Assembly: GCA_963805715.1 (NCBI GenBank)
Contig: CAWDVK010000020.1
Span: 930,001 to 994,000, forward strand
From: CAWDVK01 sp963805715
Lineage (GTDB): Bacteria > Actinomycetota > Actinomycetes > Streptosporangiales > Streptosporangiaceae
Direction of reading: 5' to 3'
Length of the DNA stretch: 64,000 bases
The position numbers and the translations under genes are program-made. Below the pieces are notes generated by a model. It ran no database searches and was not told the origin of the DNA. It saw nothing but the letters and a program-made list of their open reading frames with translations. Shown here piece by piece: positions 43,510 through 52,330 of this stretch. Numbering within the stretch: position 1 is the first letter of the stretch; each line of letters begins with the position of its first letter.

Positions 43510-43859
43510 ACGCCCGGTTACAGGGTTCTCGTCAACGTCACGGTTGTCCGCGGGCATCAGGCAAACAGCTGCTCTACATCGTTCACGCCCAAGAGTTGAG
43601 GAGTGATCACGAGCGGCGCACGGCGGGATGCAAAGACCCTCGTGATAAGGAGCGGCACCAGGCGTTCGCCGGCGGGCGGAGTGGCCACTGACCATTCCCC
43701 ATGTCCTGGGAGAGAGAGCGCCCGGGGGCGGACACCCGGAACATCTGTTCGGGCGCGTCGCCCGAGCCGAGGAGTGGCAGGCTGAGAAAACGCCGAACGG
43801 CGGATCACCAGCGGCGGCAACCCCGCAGCGAGTCACATCGCGCTATGGCCTGACCGTGC
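43510..43859. other. Intergenic, no supported gene
   Basis: A 350-bp stretch between two strong hairpins. Short open frames on both strands lack ribosome binding sites and recognisable motifs. Confidence 0.4.
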
Positions 43860-43899
43860 GCCGCTAGCCGGCCAGGCCTGGGCCTGGCCGGCTAGCGGC
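43860..43899. terminator. 40-bp near-perfect palindrome
   Basis: CCGCTAGCCGGCCAGGCC at 43861-43878 is followed by TG and the exact reverse complement at 43881-43898. The flanking G/C pair extends the stem to 19 bp. The hairpin would be extremely stable. Its position just beyond the 3' end of the small antisense gene at 43972 fits a terminator for that gene, but a protein-binding palindrome or a residual transposon end cannot be excluded. Confidence 0.6.
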
Positions 43900-43971
43900 T
43901 GGTTCGTGCGGGAGCGGGCTCGAGATCCGGACCGGGAGTCCGGCCCGGCGCCGGGCGCCAGTTGCCCCGGG

Positions 43972-44106
43972 TCAGAAACGGGCCGGGGTGTTCCGCAAGC
44001 TGGCCACCTGGGTCTGGGCGTAGTTGCACTCGGCGACGATAGCGGCGACGCGCCGGCCGAAGCGAGCCAGTGGCCCCCGTACGCCCTGCCTCACGTTGTG
44101 ATTCAT
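43972..44106 (-). CDS. Microprotein of 44 residues
   Basis: The frame MNHNVRQGVRGPLARFGRR, then VAAIVAECNYAQTQVASLRN and TPARF has an excellent ribosome binding site (GAGGAGG, five bases before the ATG) and AT-rich promoter-like sequence at 44150-44220. It is basic with an amphipathic helix around AAIVAECNYAQTQVASL. Its ECNYAQxxxxxLR style recalls short conserved actinobacterial proteins of unknown function. A strong hairpin follows its stop. No function can be assigned. Confidence 0.6.
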   Translation of the reverse strand: MNHNVRQGVRGPLARFGRRVAAIVAECNYAQTQVASLRNTPARF

Positions 44107-44261
44107 CGTTCCTCCTCAGTTTCCGGCCACCTCTTCGCCGGTCACTATTGAGTCTCGCCGTAAGGCCCTCCCTGGCGCGTCGGAGGAAATCCCTATTTTG
44201 CTTGCTGAGATAGGTCTTAGCCGGGCCTGCAGCCGCCTCACCCAGACTTTAGTGAGCCTGA

Positions 44262-44400
44262 CGCGATCTGCGCCGCCGGTGATGAGGCGGACCTGGCCGC
44301 TGTCGGGCTCATTGCCGAACGGCCGCGAGCTACGCGTCCGGGCGTTCGTCAGTGACGAGAAGCAGGTGTAGTCCCGCGCGTTGGCCGGGCCGGACGGCGG
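44262..44400 (-). pseudogene. Diverged copy of part of the secreted-protein gene at 52554
   Basis: On this strand the DNA encodes APPSGPANARDYTCFSSL, then TNARTRSSRPFGNEPDSGQ and VRLITGG. This is almost the same as the stretch PPSGPASARDYTCFSSLKKP with GTRTSRPFGNEPDSGQVRLI in the gene at 52554-55011 (DNA around 52780-52910). Nothing recognisable of that gene flanks it. It is a partial duplicate or the last trace of a deleted paralogue. Confidence 0.7.
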
Positions 44401-44440
44401 CGCCGCAGGCCAGCTTTCCGGCCTGCCGGGGCACCGTCTT

Positions 44441-44602
44441 CCACCCCTTGGGCCCAGCCTCGCCGCCTATGAGCAGTACCGCCAGCTGTTTGGCACAGAC
44501 CCGGACTTCATCGAGGCAGACAAGATCAGGGACGACAGCGGGTGCGTGCTGCGCTACGAGCGGACCTTTATGCGCCCGGTCCTTCCCGCGCATCCGGTCT
44601 AG
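44441..44602 (+). pseudogene. Unidentified C-terminal gene fragment
   Basis: The frame GPSLAAYEQYRQLFGTDPDF, then IEADKIRDDSGCVLRYERT and FMRPVLPAHPV ends at TAG 44602. It looks like authentic protein in a helical, charged segment, but no start codon or N-terminal domain is present and I do not recognise the family. It directly follows the duplicated fragment at 44262-44400. Confidence 0.35.
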
Positions 44603-44819
44603 CAGTCAGCCTGACTAATACCGAGGCGCTTCTCGATTCCTGACCGGATCGGGAGCCCAGCCGAAGCGCTTCACGTGGCGGCTGCGTTACTTCTGATGGT
44701 GCTACCGCCCTACCCCGAGAGGCGGCTCACTGAACCTGACCGCCCTGCCGGTGGCCTGAACTGCGTCATCGCGGCCCGCTGAAGTCGGTCTGCACAGCAT
44801 GGCCGCAGGGGCGTCGCCG

Positions 44820-46037
44820 TCATAGCGGCATCAGCCCGTGCATGGGGAAGACTGCCTCGCGGGTGGCCATGATCGCCTGGTCGACCGGATCGGCCGGGTC
44901 GTAGCCGGACTCGAACGGCACGAACTCGGCCGGTGCCCCCTCTGTCATCTGCTCGGGTGCGGTAAGGCCGGTTCGCCGCGCAACGTACTCACGCCACGGG
45001 GCGGGCGTGGGCGTCCCCGGGTCGATCGGCTGGCCTGCGGCCTCGGCGAGCAGGTGCGTCCAGGTCCGTGGTACGACCTGGACAAGCTCATACCCGCCGC
45101 CGCCGGTGAGCAGCCAGCGTCCGCCGGCCAGGTCGTGGGCGAGCGCGTGGATCGCGGCATGGGCGGCGCGCTGCGCGTCGATGCTCAGCTCCAGGTGGGC
45201 CAGCGGATCCAGCCGGTGGGTGTCGCAGCCGTGCTGGCTGACCAGGATCTGCGGCCGGAACTGCCGCAGCAGCGGCGGCACGATCGCGTGGAAGGCGCGA
45301 AGCCAGCTGGCATCCCCGGTCCCCGCAGGTAGCGCGACATTGACGGCCGACCCCTTGGCGCCGGGCCCGCCGGTCTCGTCAGGCAGGCCGGTGAAGGGGA
45401 ACAGGGTCTCCGGGTGCTGGTGCAGGCTTATCGTCAGCACCCGCGGATCGGCGTAGAACGCTGCCTGGACTCCGTCGCCGTGATGCGCGTCGATGTCCAC
45501 GTAGCCGACGCGCTCGGCGCCCTGCCTCAGCAGCCAGGCGATCGCAATCGCCGGGTCGTTGTAGACCCCGAACCCGCTGGCATGCGCGGCCATGGCATGA
45601 TGCATGCCGCCCGCGATGCTGGCCCCATGCTCAGCCGAGCCTGACCACACGGCGCGGGCCGCTGCCAGGGTCGACCCGGTCACCAGCGCCGATGCCTCGT
45701 GCATGCCGGGGAAGACCGGGTTGTCCTCGGTGCCCAGCCCGAACATCCGCGCGACCCGCAGTTGGTTCCCGTACAGGCCCTCGCTGGCATCGGGCTGCTC
45801 AGCCCAGCGGCTGATCGCCTCCACTGCCGTGACGTACGGCGCGTTATGCACCAGTTCCAAGTCCGCGTCGGCGGCCGGGGCCGGGGCGGCCACGGTCACC
45901 CCAGGCTGGCTCCACAGCCCGAACTCGTGCGCGAGCCGCATCGTCAGCTCCACCCGCACCGGTGCCATCGGATGGCCTGGCCCGAAGTGATAATCAGTCA
46001 GCCGTTCGTCCCAGGCCACATGCAGGGTGCAGGTCAT
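44820..46037 (-). CDS. acuC: AcuC-type deacetylase (histone deacetylase superfamily)
   Basis: A 405-residue zinc-dependent deacetylase. Active-site blocks are HFGPGHPMAPVRVELTMRL, AGGMHHAMAAHASGFGVYND with its tandem His, VGYVDIDAHHGDGVQ supplying metal Asp/His, ISLHQHPETLFPFTG, SQHGCDTHRLDPLAHLELS with the second metal Asp, and LLTGGGGYEL with the catalytic Tyr. AcuC deacetylates acetyl-CoA synthetase in other bacteria; no acs gene is nearby. The start is taken at ATG 46037 with AGAGG upstream; a longer N-terminus is possible. Confidence 0.9.
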   Translation of the reverse strand: MTCTLHVAWDERLTDYHFGPGHPMAPVRVELTMRLAHEFGLWSQPGVTVAAPAPAADADLELVHNAPYVTAVEAISRWAEQPDASEGLYGNQLRVARMFGLGTEDNPVFPGMHEASALVTGSTLAAARAVWSGSAEHGASIAGGMHHAMAAHASGFGVYNDPAIAIAWLLRQGAERVGYVDIDAHHGDGVQAAFYADPRVLTISLHQHPETLFPFTGLPDETGGPGAKGSAVNVALPAGTGDASWLRAFHAIVPPLLRQFRPQILVSQHGCDTHRLDPLAHLELSIDAQRAAHAAIHALAHDLAGGRWLLTGGGGYELVQVVPRTWTHLLAEAAGQPIDPGTPTPAPWREYVARRTGLTAPEQMTEGAPAEFVPFESGYDPADPVDQAIMATREAVFPMHGLMPL

Positions 46038-46184
46038 CTGCCACGACCTCTCTGCCGCCACAGGCCGCCGTGCCGAACGCACCAGATGACGGGCTACTGC
46101 CCACGCTGCTAGAAGTCCCGGCCCAGGTCCAGCCCTCCGCAGCGCCCGGCGCAGCGGGACGCACTGGCTGTCGTGCGGCCAGAT

Positions 46185-46613
46185 TCAGGCCAGCTCGCCC
46201 GGAAGGTCCGCCGCGATTCCCTCGACGCGAATCACTGGGATCTTGGTCCCTGGCAGCGTGATCACCATCCCTGATCCGATCAGGAGATGTACGTCGCTGT
46301 CGAGCCCTAGTCCTGTCCGTCTCCCCCAAGCAGATGCCAGATCCAACAGGAGCGGGTATCGCGATCGGTGATATCCCACTGGCATGGCTTGAGCGATCGA
46401 CTCCAGGCGCAACGCCAGAATGACCTGATCTGCGTGCAACCGTTGGCCACCGGCGCCGAAGGCAACGCAGCACACAGCGGCGGCTCGGAGCATCCGGGCC
46501 GCGCTCTGGGCGCTTCGCCGTGCTCGCGAGCGCCGTTGACCGGCATGACAGGGCGATGCGCCATCCAGGAGCGTAGAGTCCGAGTGATCTTTAGCGGACG
46601 TCCGCGCGGCCAT
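46185..46613 (-). CDS. Doubtful hypothetical protein
   Basis: The last 80 residues (LHADQVILALRLESIAQAMP, LGLDSDVHLLIGSGMVITLP, GTKIPVIRVEGIAADLPGE) have convincing strand and helix alternation, while the first 60 are Arg/Ser/Ala-rich. The start is unclear; an internal ATG near MLRAAAVCC may be better. It could be a remnant or a real orphan gene. No family is recognised. Confidence 0.27.
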   Translation of the reverse strand: MAARTSAKDHSDSTLLDGASPCHAGQRRSRARRSAQSAARMLRAAAVCCVAFGAGGQRLHADQVILALRLESIAQAMPVGYHRSRYPLLLDLASAWGRRTGLGLDSDVHLLIGSGMVITLPGTKIPVIRVEGIAADLPGELA

Positions 46614-46634
46614 TTTATCCTAAAGGAGGACTTA

Positions 46635-46952
46635 ATGAAATATATGATTGAATATGAGATTCGCACAGCTGGCCTCAGCCACGATCAGAACCTCGCCAAC
46701 CAGGCGGCGTTGCTCAATGCGTTTGGCAAGTGGAAGCCAGAAGAAGGCCTCACGGTCCACGCGTTCGTAGCCAACTTGAACAACGGCGGCTACGTACTCG
46801 TCGAGGCCGCCGATCCCGGCCCGGTGGCCTCGTTCGTCTCGAAGTTCTTCTACTGGAACGATGTCGAGGTCGTTCCCGTGGTTGACGTTGCGGAGGCGGT
46901 CGCGACCGGCACGGAGTCACTTGCGTGGGCCCGCGCCGCATCGAGCGGCTGA
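46635..46952 (+). CDS. DUF3303-like small protein
   Basis: A 105-residue ferredoxin-like alpha/beta protein: MKYMIEYEIRTAGLSHDQN, LLNAFGKWKPEEGLTVHAF, NNGGYVLVEAADPGPVASFV and KFFYWNDVEVVPVVDVAEAV. The (F/Y)xxW...P..DV pattern fits DUF3303, a family of small proteins of unknown role related to dimeric alpha/beta-barrel monooxygenases. It has one of the strongest ribosome binding sites in the window (AAAGGAGG, seven bases before the ATG) and an AT-rich upstream region, suggesting high expression. Confidence 0.72.
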   Translation: MKYMIEYEIRTAGLSHDQNLANQAALLNAFGKWKPEEGLTVHAFVANLNNGGYVLVEAADPGPVASFVSKFFYWNDVEVVPVVDVAEAVATGTESLAWARAASSG

Positions 46953-47358
46953 GACACTCGCTACGTCCGGCGAGGCGTGAATCGCCCGGCGAGTCCGGAA
47001 ACTCGCCGACTCGGTGCGGACTGGACCAAAGGCAGGAGCAGGGCGAGCTGCTGTAGTCCGTCGGGGACGGGACGACTTAGAGACACAGGGCGCGGCAGAG
47101 CGATTGATATGCGTGCGCTGCCAGCGAAGGGCTGCGGTCGGCGGCCCGCGCAGAACGGGCTCGGAGCGCGCGAGACAAAGTGGTCTAGCCTGTCCCACTG
47201 ACGATCCGTCGATGCCTGCCAGACCGAGCAGGTTGCATGGATTATTCATAACCGCAGTACACCGAGAATGCGCGCATCTGCCGCATAGGGAGTGCGTGGC
47301 TGTTATTTCCCTGCTGCTGTAGTGGCCCCCGCCGGCTGGTCTGCGGCAGGATAGGCGG
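46953..47358. other. Intergenic, no supported gene
   Basis: Nothing recognisable is seen on either strand. The AT-richer patch near 47230-47310 may hold the promoter for the gene at 47359. Confidence 0.4.
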
Positions 47359-47871
47359 GTGGGTTACGTGCTGGCGCAGGTCAATGTTGCCCGGCTGCGC
47401 GCGCCGCTGGCCAGCCCGGCGCTGGCTGACTTCGCGGCCGCGCTCGATCCGGTCAACGCGGCCGCGGATGCCGCGCCCGGCTTCGTGTGGCGGCTGCAGA
47501 CCGAGGACGGCAACGCCACCGCCGTGCGGGCCTTCGAATGGGACGCGCCCGGCAGTGCCGGTGTCATCGTGAACATGTCGGTGTGGGAGTCGGCCGAGGC
47601 GCTGGCCGCGTTCGTCTACTCCGACATCCACCGCCAGGTCCTGCGTCGCCGCCGCGAGTGGTTCGAGCAGATGACCGAGGCCTACACGGCCTTGTGGTGG
47701 ATCCCGCTTGGCACGATCCCGGGCACTATCGAAGCCGAGCAGCGGGTCCGGCACCTGCGCGCTCACGGGCCCGCGCCCGACGCGTTCACGCTCCGCACGC
47801 ATTTCCCGCCGCCCGGTGATACTGAACGCCGATCCCGGACAGGACGCGAAGAATGGATGTGCCCAGCCTGA
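47359..47871 (+). CDS. DUF3291-family protein
   Basis: A 170-residue protein starting at GTG 47359 after AGGATAGG. Family segments are YVLAQVNVARLRAPLASPAL, FAAALDPVNAAADAAPGFVW, NMSVWESAEALAAFVYSDIH with RQVLRRRREWFEQM, ALWWIPLGTIPGTIEAEQR and HGPAPDAFTLRTHFPPPG. DUF3291 proteins have the dimeric alpha/beta-barrel fold used by small monooxygenases and EthD-like proteins. The function is unknown. The last 20 residues are polar and probably disordered. Confidence 0.83.
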   Translation: MGYVLAQVNVARLRAPLASPALADFAAALDPVNAAADAAPGFVWRLQTEDGNATAVRAFEWDAPGSAGVIVNMSVWESAEALAAFVYSDIHRQVLRRRREWFEQMTEAYTALWWIPLGTIPGTIEAEQRVRHLRAHGPAPDAFTLRTHFPPPGDTERRSRTGREEWMCPA

Positions 47872-48332
47872 CGCCAGGGCACCGCGCTCTCATCGCTCCG
47901 ATGCGGTACGAGGGGATCGGCGAGCGTCGGCCGTTGCAGGCGCGGATACGACCGGTGAGCGCTAGGCGCGTGCTCGCGAACGCCGATTGCGGCGATGCGA
48001 CCGTACCGCAGTGACTGAAACCGATCACAGAGCGTCGCCAACCAGCTGGCGATGGCCGCGTACATTCCCGCGATCTGTATGCGAGAGAGCTGTTCGGCGC
48101 TGGATGGCAAGGCCGCGCAGATCAGGATGTTCTGGCACCCAGCACGGTTGTTCCGGGACATTGCCGGGGGCGCGGCGGCGGCGCGGAGGGCGACTAGATG
48201 GAACTCGGCCGGCCCGGCTGCCTGCCGTGCACCGGACCACCATCGGCGGGTGTGGGCGGCTCACCGGGTGTGCCAGCTGCGGCCATCAATTTTGCTGCAG
48301 CGCGTGGGCTGCGGGCCGGGGGATTAAGGCTG
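47872..48332. other. Intergenic, no supported gene
   Basis: A 461-bp gap. Frames on both strands lack recognisable motifs. A short frame from 48198 has a possible GGAGGG site but no convincing protein character. Confidence 0.35.
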
Positions 48333-49223
48333 CTAGCGGCCGCCGAGCGCTAGGCGGGCGGCGCTGATATCTTCCCGGCCGTGGCCGGCGTCAACGGCTG
48401 CGCGCCACTGGCGGGACAGCGCGGCCAGCAGCGGCAGCTCATCATCGGCTGCGGCCGCGATCGCCAGGTCCACGTCCTTGAGCGCCCACTCCAGCGGGAA
48501 CTCGGGCGCGAAATCGCCTCGCTCCATCTTGTGCAGCTTGGCGTCCGCGATCGGCGCGTCCAGCGGGCCGCCCTCGATGGCCTCGGCCAGCTTGGCGTCA
48601 TCGATGCCCAGCCGGCCAGCCAGTTCCAGGGCCTCAGCCACGCCCTCGATCAAGATGGACATGTAGGCGTTGACGACCAGCTTCATCCGGCTGCCCTGGC
48701 CGGCCTCGCCCAGCCATACGGTCTTGCGGCCGATCGCCGAGAACGCCGGGCGCACGGCCGCGGCCGCCGCGGGCGGGCCGGACGCCAGGATGAGCAGCTG
48801 GCCGGCCTCGGCGGGGCCCTTGCTGCCCGATACCGGCGCGTCCACGAACAGGACATCGGGCCTTAGCTGACCGAGCCGGCTGCCGATCTCGGTCGTTGCG
48901 GCAAGGCCAATCGTGCCCATTTGCGCCCACACCGCGCCCTCAGCCAGCGCCTCCGCCACGCCGCCAGCGAAGATCACCGAGGTAACCACGTCGGCGGTCG
49001 GCAGCATCGTGATCACGACATGCGCATCCTGGACCGCCTCCGCCGGCGACGCTGCCACCAGCGCTCCGGCATCGGACAGCGGCGCGGTCGCCGTCGGCGA
49101 CCGATCCCAGACCGTGGTGCGCAGCCCCGCCGAGACCAGATTGCGGGCCATCGCCGAGCCCATGATGCCGGTGCCCAGCACCGCCACCCGCACATTCTCG
49201 CCACGGCTATCGATAGCAGCCAT
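48333..49223 (-). CDS. Beta-hydroxyacid dehydrogenase family (3-hydroxyisobutyrate dehydrogenase-like)
   Basis: A 296-residue NAD(P)-dependent dehydrogenase. The Rossmann motif is RVAVLGTGIMGSAMARNL and the cofactor loop TTVWDRSPTAT indicates NADP preference (R after D). The substrate motif is FVDAPVSGSKGPAEAGQLLI, the catalytic Lys lies in GSRMKLVVNAYMS, and EFPLEWALKDVDLAIAAA closes the helical domain. GGAGGGAG supports the ATG. Substrates may include hydroxyisobutyrate, glyoxylate or imines; the family is also used as imine reductases. It is monocistronic. Confidence 0.88.
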   Translation of the reverse strand: MAAIDSRGENVRVAVLGTGIMGSAMARNLVSAGLRTTVWDRSPTATAPLSDAGALVAASPAEAVQDAHVVITMLPTADVVTSVIFAGGVAEALAEGAVWAQMGTIGLAATTEIGSRLGQLRPDVLFVDAPVSGSKGPAEAGQLLILASGPPAAAAAVRPAFSAIGRKTVWLGEAGQGSRMKLVVNAYMSILIEGVAEALELAGRLGIDDAKLAEAIEGGPLDAPIADAKLHKMERGDFAPEFPLEWALKDVDLAIAAAADDELPLLAALSRQWRAAVDAGHGREDISAARLALGGR

Positions 49224-49617
49224 CTAAGTCTCCCTCCGCGCAGTTACCACCGCCCCCTACGGCGGCACCGCAGCTGAGCTAGACGCACCTCCCAGAACGA
49301 GCACCCCAGAAGCTGGCCCGGAGTTGCCGGCCGGTGCCTCAACGGTCATAGCGCATGGGCGGGAACGGTCTGGTTCGCCCTCGGCCACGCTACCCCTGGC
49401 CAGGACCGGCGACCAGGCCACCCCGGCTGTCCGCCGTCTCTGAGGACGGGGGGGGCGTCGTTCGAGGTGGTTCTGTACCGTAGCCCAGTGGGATAGCGGG
49501 TCAGGCCGTGGAGGAAGCCTCTGTGACGGCCTGGCCGGGCTCATGAACCAGACCGGCCCCAGCGGCTGACACCAGATGGGCGCGAGGGCCCTTGCCCACA
49601 GGGAGCTGAAGCGCGGC
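49224..49617. other. Intergenic with a G-homopolymer
   Basis: No gene is supported between the divergent dehydrogenase and MFS genes. A run of eight Gs lies near 49448-49455, a site prone to slippage. Promoters for both genes are expected here but no clear boxes were found. Confidence 0.35.
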
Positions 49618-51204
49618 ATGCCTGGCTCAGGGTCGGCGGCGTCGTCCTGGGCGCCGCTACGCATCGGCCTGTTCCGGACGCTGTGGATCGCGGCGCTGGT
49701 CAGCAACGTGGGCACGTGGATGCAGACCGTCGGCGCCCAGTGGCTGGTGGTCCAAGGTGCTCACGCGGCCATCCTCGTCTCGCTCGTCCAGACCGCTGAC
49801 ACACTGCCCGCTGTCTTGTTCGCGCTGGTGGGCGGTGTGCTGGCAGACATCTTCGACCGGGCCAGGCTGCTCGTCGCGGTTCTCGCCGGCATGACCGCTG
49901 CCGGCACGGCGCTCACTGCGCTGACCGCCGTGCACCGGATGCCGCCAGCGCTGCTGCTCATGTTCACCTTCGTGCTGGGCACCGGAGCCATCCTGGTCGC
50001 ACCCGCCTACCAGTCGCTCGTCCCTGAAATGGTCCCGCGCCCGCAGGTGCCAGCCGCCGCGGCCCTCAGCTCGATCAACATCAACCTGGCCCGCGCTATC
50101 GGCCCGGCGATCGCCGGGCTGCTGGTCGCCCGGATCGGGGTGGCCGCCGTGTTCGGCCTGAACGCCGCGACGTTCCTGGTTTATGCGGTGGTGGTAGCGT
50201 GCCATCCCCAGCTGGGCGGGACTCCGCAGTCTCCCGAGCGGTTCATCCCCGGGCTGCGGGCCGGCGGCCGGTACGTGCGCCACGCACCCGTCGTGCGGCG
50301 CATCCTGCTGCGCGCGGCCCTGTTCCTGGTGCCGGGCAGTTCGCTGTGGGCGCTGCTGCCGCTGATCGCCACCCGCCGGCTCGGGCTGGGTGCGGGCGGG
50401 TACGGCGTGCTGCTGGGTGCCCTGGGGGTCGGCGCCATCGGCGGCGCGTTCGTCCTGCCGCAGGTCCGGGCCAGGCTGTCGGCCAATGCCCTGGTGGCCG
50501 CCGCGAGCCTGACCTACGCGGCGGCACTGGTGGTGGTGGCGCTGTCGCGCAGCCTCGCGCTCACCGTCCTGATGCTGCTGCCGGCCGGCGTGGCCTGGAT
50601 CGCGTTCCTGTCCAACGTCAACGCCGCGCTGCAGCTCTTCCTGCCCAGGTGGGTACGCGCCCGCGGCCTGTCGGTCTACCAGATGGTCCTGTTCGGCGCG
50701 CAGGCAGCCGGCGCCGTCATCTGGGGAGTCGTCGCCGCGGCGGCCGGGCTGGTGCCCGCCTTCCTGATCTCCGCCGCTGTCATGGCCGCCGGCGCGGCCA
50801 CCATCTGGTTCTGGCCGTTCCACCAGATCGCAGACATGGACCGCAGCCTGGTCCGCTGGCCCGAACCGCAGCTGCTCATCAGCGCTGATCGCGATGCCGG
50901 GCTGGTCCTGGTGCGGACCGCCTACACCATCGCCGCCGGAAAGGAGCAGCAGTTCCTGCAGGCCATGGCCCGCCTGCGCCAGTCACGGCTGCGGACCGGC
51001 GCCACCGACTGGGGCCTGTACCAGGACGGCCAGAACCCGCGACTGTTCATCGAGCTGTTCAGCGTCCCGAGCTGGGAAGAACACCTCCGGCAGCACCGGG
51101 AGCGGCAGACCGGCACCGACCTGCAATACCACGACGCCGCCGCAGCACTGTCCGACCCGCCGCCACAAACCAGCCACTACCTAGCCGCCGACCTCGACGC
51201 ATAG
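49618..51204 (+). CDS. MFS exporter with C-terminal ABM-like cytoplasmic domain
   Basis: A 528-residue transporter of the EntS/MFS_3 group. Twelve helices span residues 10-400; the cytoplasmic A-loop motif is LVGGVLADIFDRARLLV. Helix 1 is LRIGLFRTLWIAALVSNVGT followed by WMQTVGAQWLVV. The last 110 residues (LVLVRTAYTIAAGKEQQFLQ, WGLYQDGQNPRLFIELFSVP and SWEEHLRQHRERQTGTD) form a separate ferredoxin-like domain resembling antibiotic-biosynthesis monooxygenase folds, a fusion known in this family. The ATG at 49618 is preferred to 49576, which lacks an SD. The substrate is unknown. Confidence 0.87.
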   Translation: MPGSGSAASSWAPLRIGLFRTLWIAALVSNVGTWMQTVGAQWLVVQGAHAAILVSLVQTADTLPAVLFALVGGVLADIFDRARLLVAVLAGMTAAGTALTALTAVHRMPPALLLMFTFVLGTGAILVAPAYQSLVPEMVPRPQVPAAAALSSININLARAIGPAIAGLLVARIGVAAVFGLNAATFLVYAVVVACHPQLGGTPQSPERFIPGLRAGGRYVRHAPVVRRILLRAALFLVPGSSLWALLPLIATRRLGLGAGGYGVLLGALGVGAIGGAFVLPQVRARLSANALVAAASLTYAAALVVVALSRSLALTVLMLLPAGVAWIAFLSNVNAALQLFLPRWVRARGLSVYQMVLFGAQAAGAVIWGVVAAAAGLVPAFLISAAVMAAGAATIWFWPFHQIADMDRSLVRWPEPQLLISADRDAGLVLVRTAYTIAAGKEQQFLQAMARLRQSRLRTGATDWGLYQDGQNPRLFIELFSVPSWEEHLRQHRERQTGTDLQYHDAAAALSDPPPQTSHYLAADLDA

Positions 51205-51595
51205 CAAGAGCCCAGGTCATAACCCGGCCCGGTCCAGCGACGGTTCCGCCTCGTGGGTCACCGCGGTCAGGCGTTGGTGAATCATCTGGTGCCGACACCA
51301 CCGATGGGCGCAGATCAACTGATCTGAGCCTCCATCAACAGGAAGCCCGCACGGCGCGCCAAGCGCGCAGAGCGGCGGCTTGGCGAGCGCGTCTGATCGT
51401 CAGCCACTCGCCCAGGCGACCTCGAGGCTATTCCGAAATCTTGCATAAGCATGCACGGCGGCTTGCTTCGGGAGCTCACTCATCTGCCGCGTATCGCGCT
51501 GAGATGGTCACTTGGTGACGGGGATGGCGATCCTCGCGCTGTTGCGCTCATCTGGCGGTCGTCCGGCCGTTGCATTGATGCGCTCAGTTAGCCGT
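51205..51595. other. Intergenic, convergent region
   Basis: This lies between two convergent genes. It contains an isolated TGCATAAGCATGCA element at 51442-51455, similar in layout to the argG operator but with no gene reading away from it. No coding sequence is supported. Confidence 0.4.
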
Positions 51596-51790
51596 TCAGC
51601 CGCCGGTCTTGCGGCGAAACGAACGCCGGCTCCGGGCCAGGCCGCGGGCGCCGTGGACCTTCCCGGCGTCCTTGCCACCGCGGGCCGCGTTCGCGTCCGC
51701 ATGCTTGGCGCGCTTGCGTTCCAGCGCCTCGCGGAACTTGCGCTTGATCTCTTCCTCGGAACCTTCAGGCTCCGGCGCGGCGTCAGTCAT
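51596..51790 (-). CDS. DUF5302-family small protein
   Basis: A 64-residue, highly charged protein: MTDAAPEPEGSEEEIKRKF, REALERKRAKHADANAARGG, then KDAGKVHGARG and a basic tail with RSFRRKTGG. The REALERKR helix and Gly/Arg tail match the DUF5302 family, which is confined to actinobacteria and has no known function. GGAGGAGG eight bases upstream fixes the ATG at 51790. Some family members may bind nucleic acids, but that is only suggested by charge. Confidence 0.8.
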   Translation of the reverse strand: MTDAAPEPEGSEEEIKRKFREALERKRAKHADANAARGGKDAGKVHGARGLARSRRSFRRKTGG

Positions 51791-51968
51791 GCAGACCTCC
51801 TCCCGGGACGGCGACATTCACAGCTTCGCACATGTGATACCGGCATGCCGCCTGGCAGGGTGGCTGGCGGTGATCGGCGGCGCCGCCGAACGCACTGCCG
51901 CGGTGAGGACGAAGGCACTGGCGTTACGTGCGTCTTGGCAGCCCGAGCGCGCTGGACCCGAAGTCTGC

Positions 51969-52330
51969 TCACGTTAAGTGACTCGGGCTGGTCCAAACTG
52001 TCGAAAGCAGGCCAGAACCGAGCGATCTGCGTGCGGTCCAGCGGCACCCGAAGGTCCGCTCCTTGCCCGGAGCGGGCGGCCTATCCTGACCGCGCGCTGT
52101 GTCGCCGGCGATGGCGATGAGGTCTGCCAGCGCCCCTCCGGCGCAGTCGAATACCGCGTCCACTCCGGCCGGTGCCAGCGCGCGGATCCGTTCGACGAGC
52201 CCCGCCCCGTACGTCGCTGGCTCCGCGCCGAGGGAACGCAGGAAGTCGTGGTTGTGCTCACTCGCCGTACCGATGACGGTGGCGCCGCGGGCGACTGATG
52301 GCGAACGAAGGCATCCGCGCCGAGTCACCC
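51969..52330 (-). pseudogene. Fragment of a zinc-binding alcohol dehydrogenase/quinone reductase
   Basis: The central part (about 52095-52305) reads ARGATVIGTASEHNHDFLRS, LGAEPATYGAGLVERIRALA and PAGVDAVFDCAGGALADLI. This is the nucleotide-binding half of an MDR dehydrogenase, from beta-2 to beta-4. The GxGxxG strand before it and the C-terminal substrate domain after it are missing, and the flanks are non-homologous. It is an internal fragment. Confidence 0.6.

Noticed and set aside
49440..49460. Run of eight Gs as a phase-variation switch
   Set aside because: It is intergenic and not placed within a coding start or an obvious promoter spacer.
51442..51455. Second ARG-box-like element TGCATAAGCATGCA
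   Set aside because: It lies between two convergent genes with no promoter or gene reading away, so it is probably chance.
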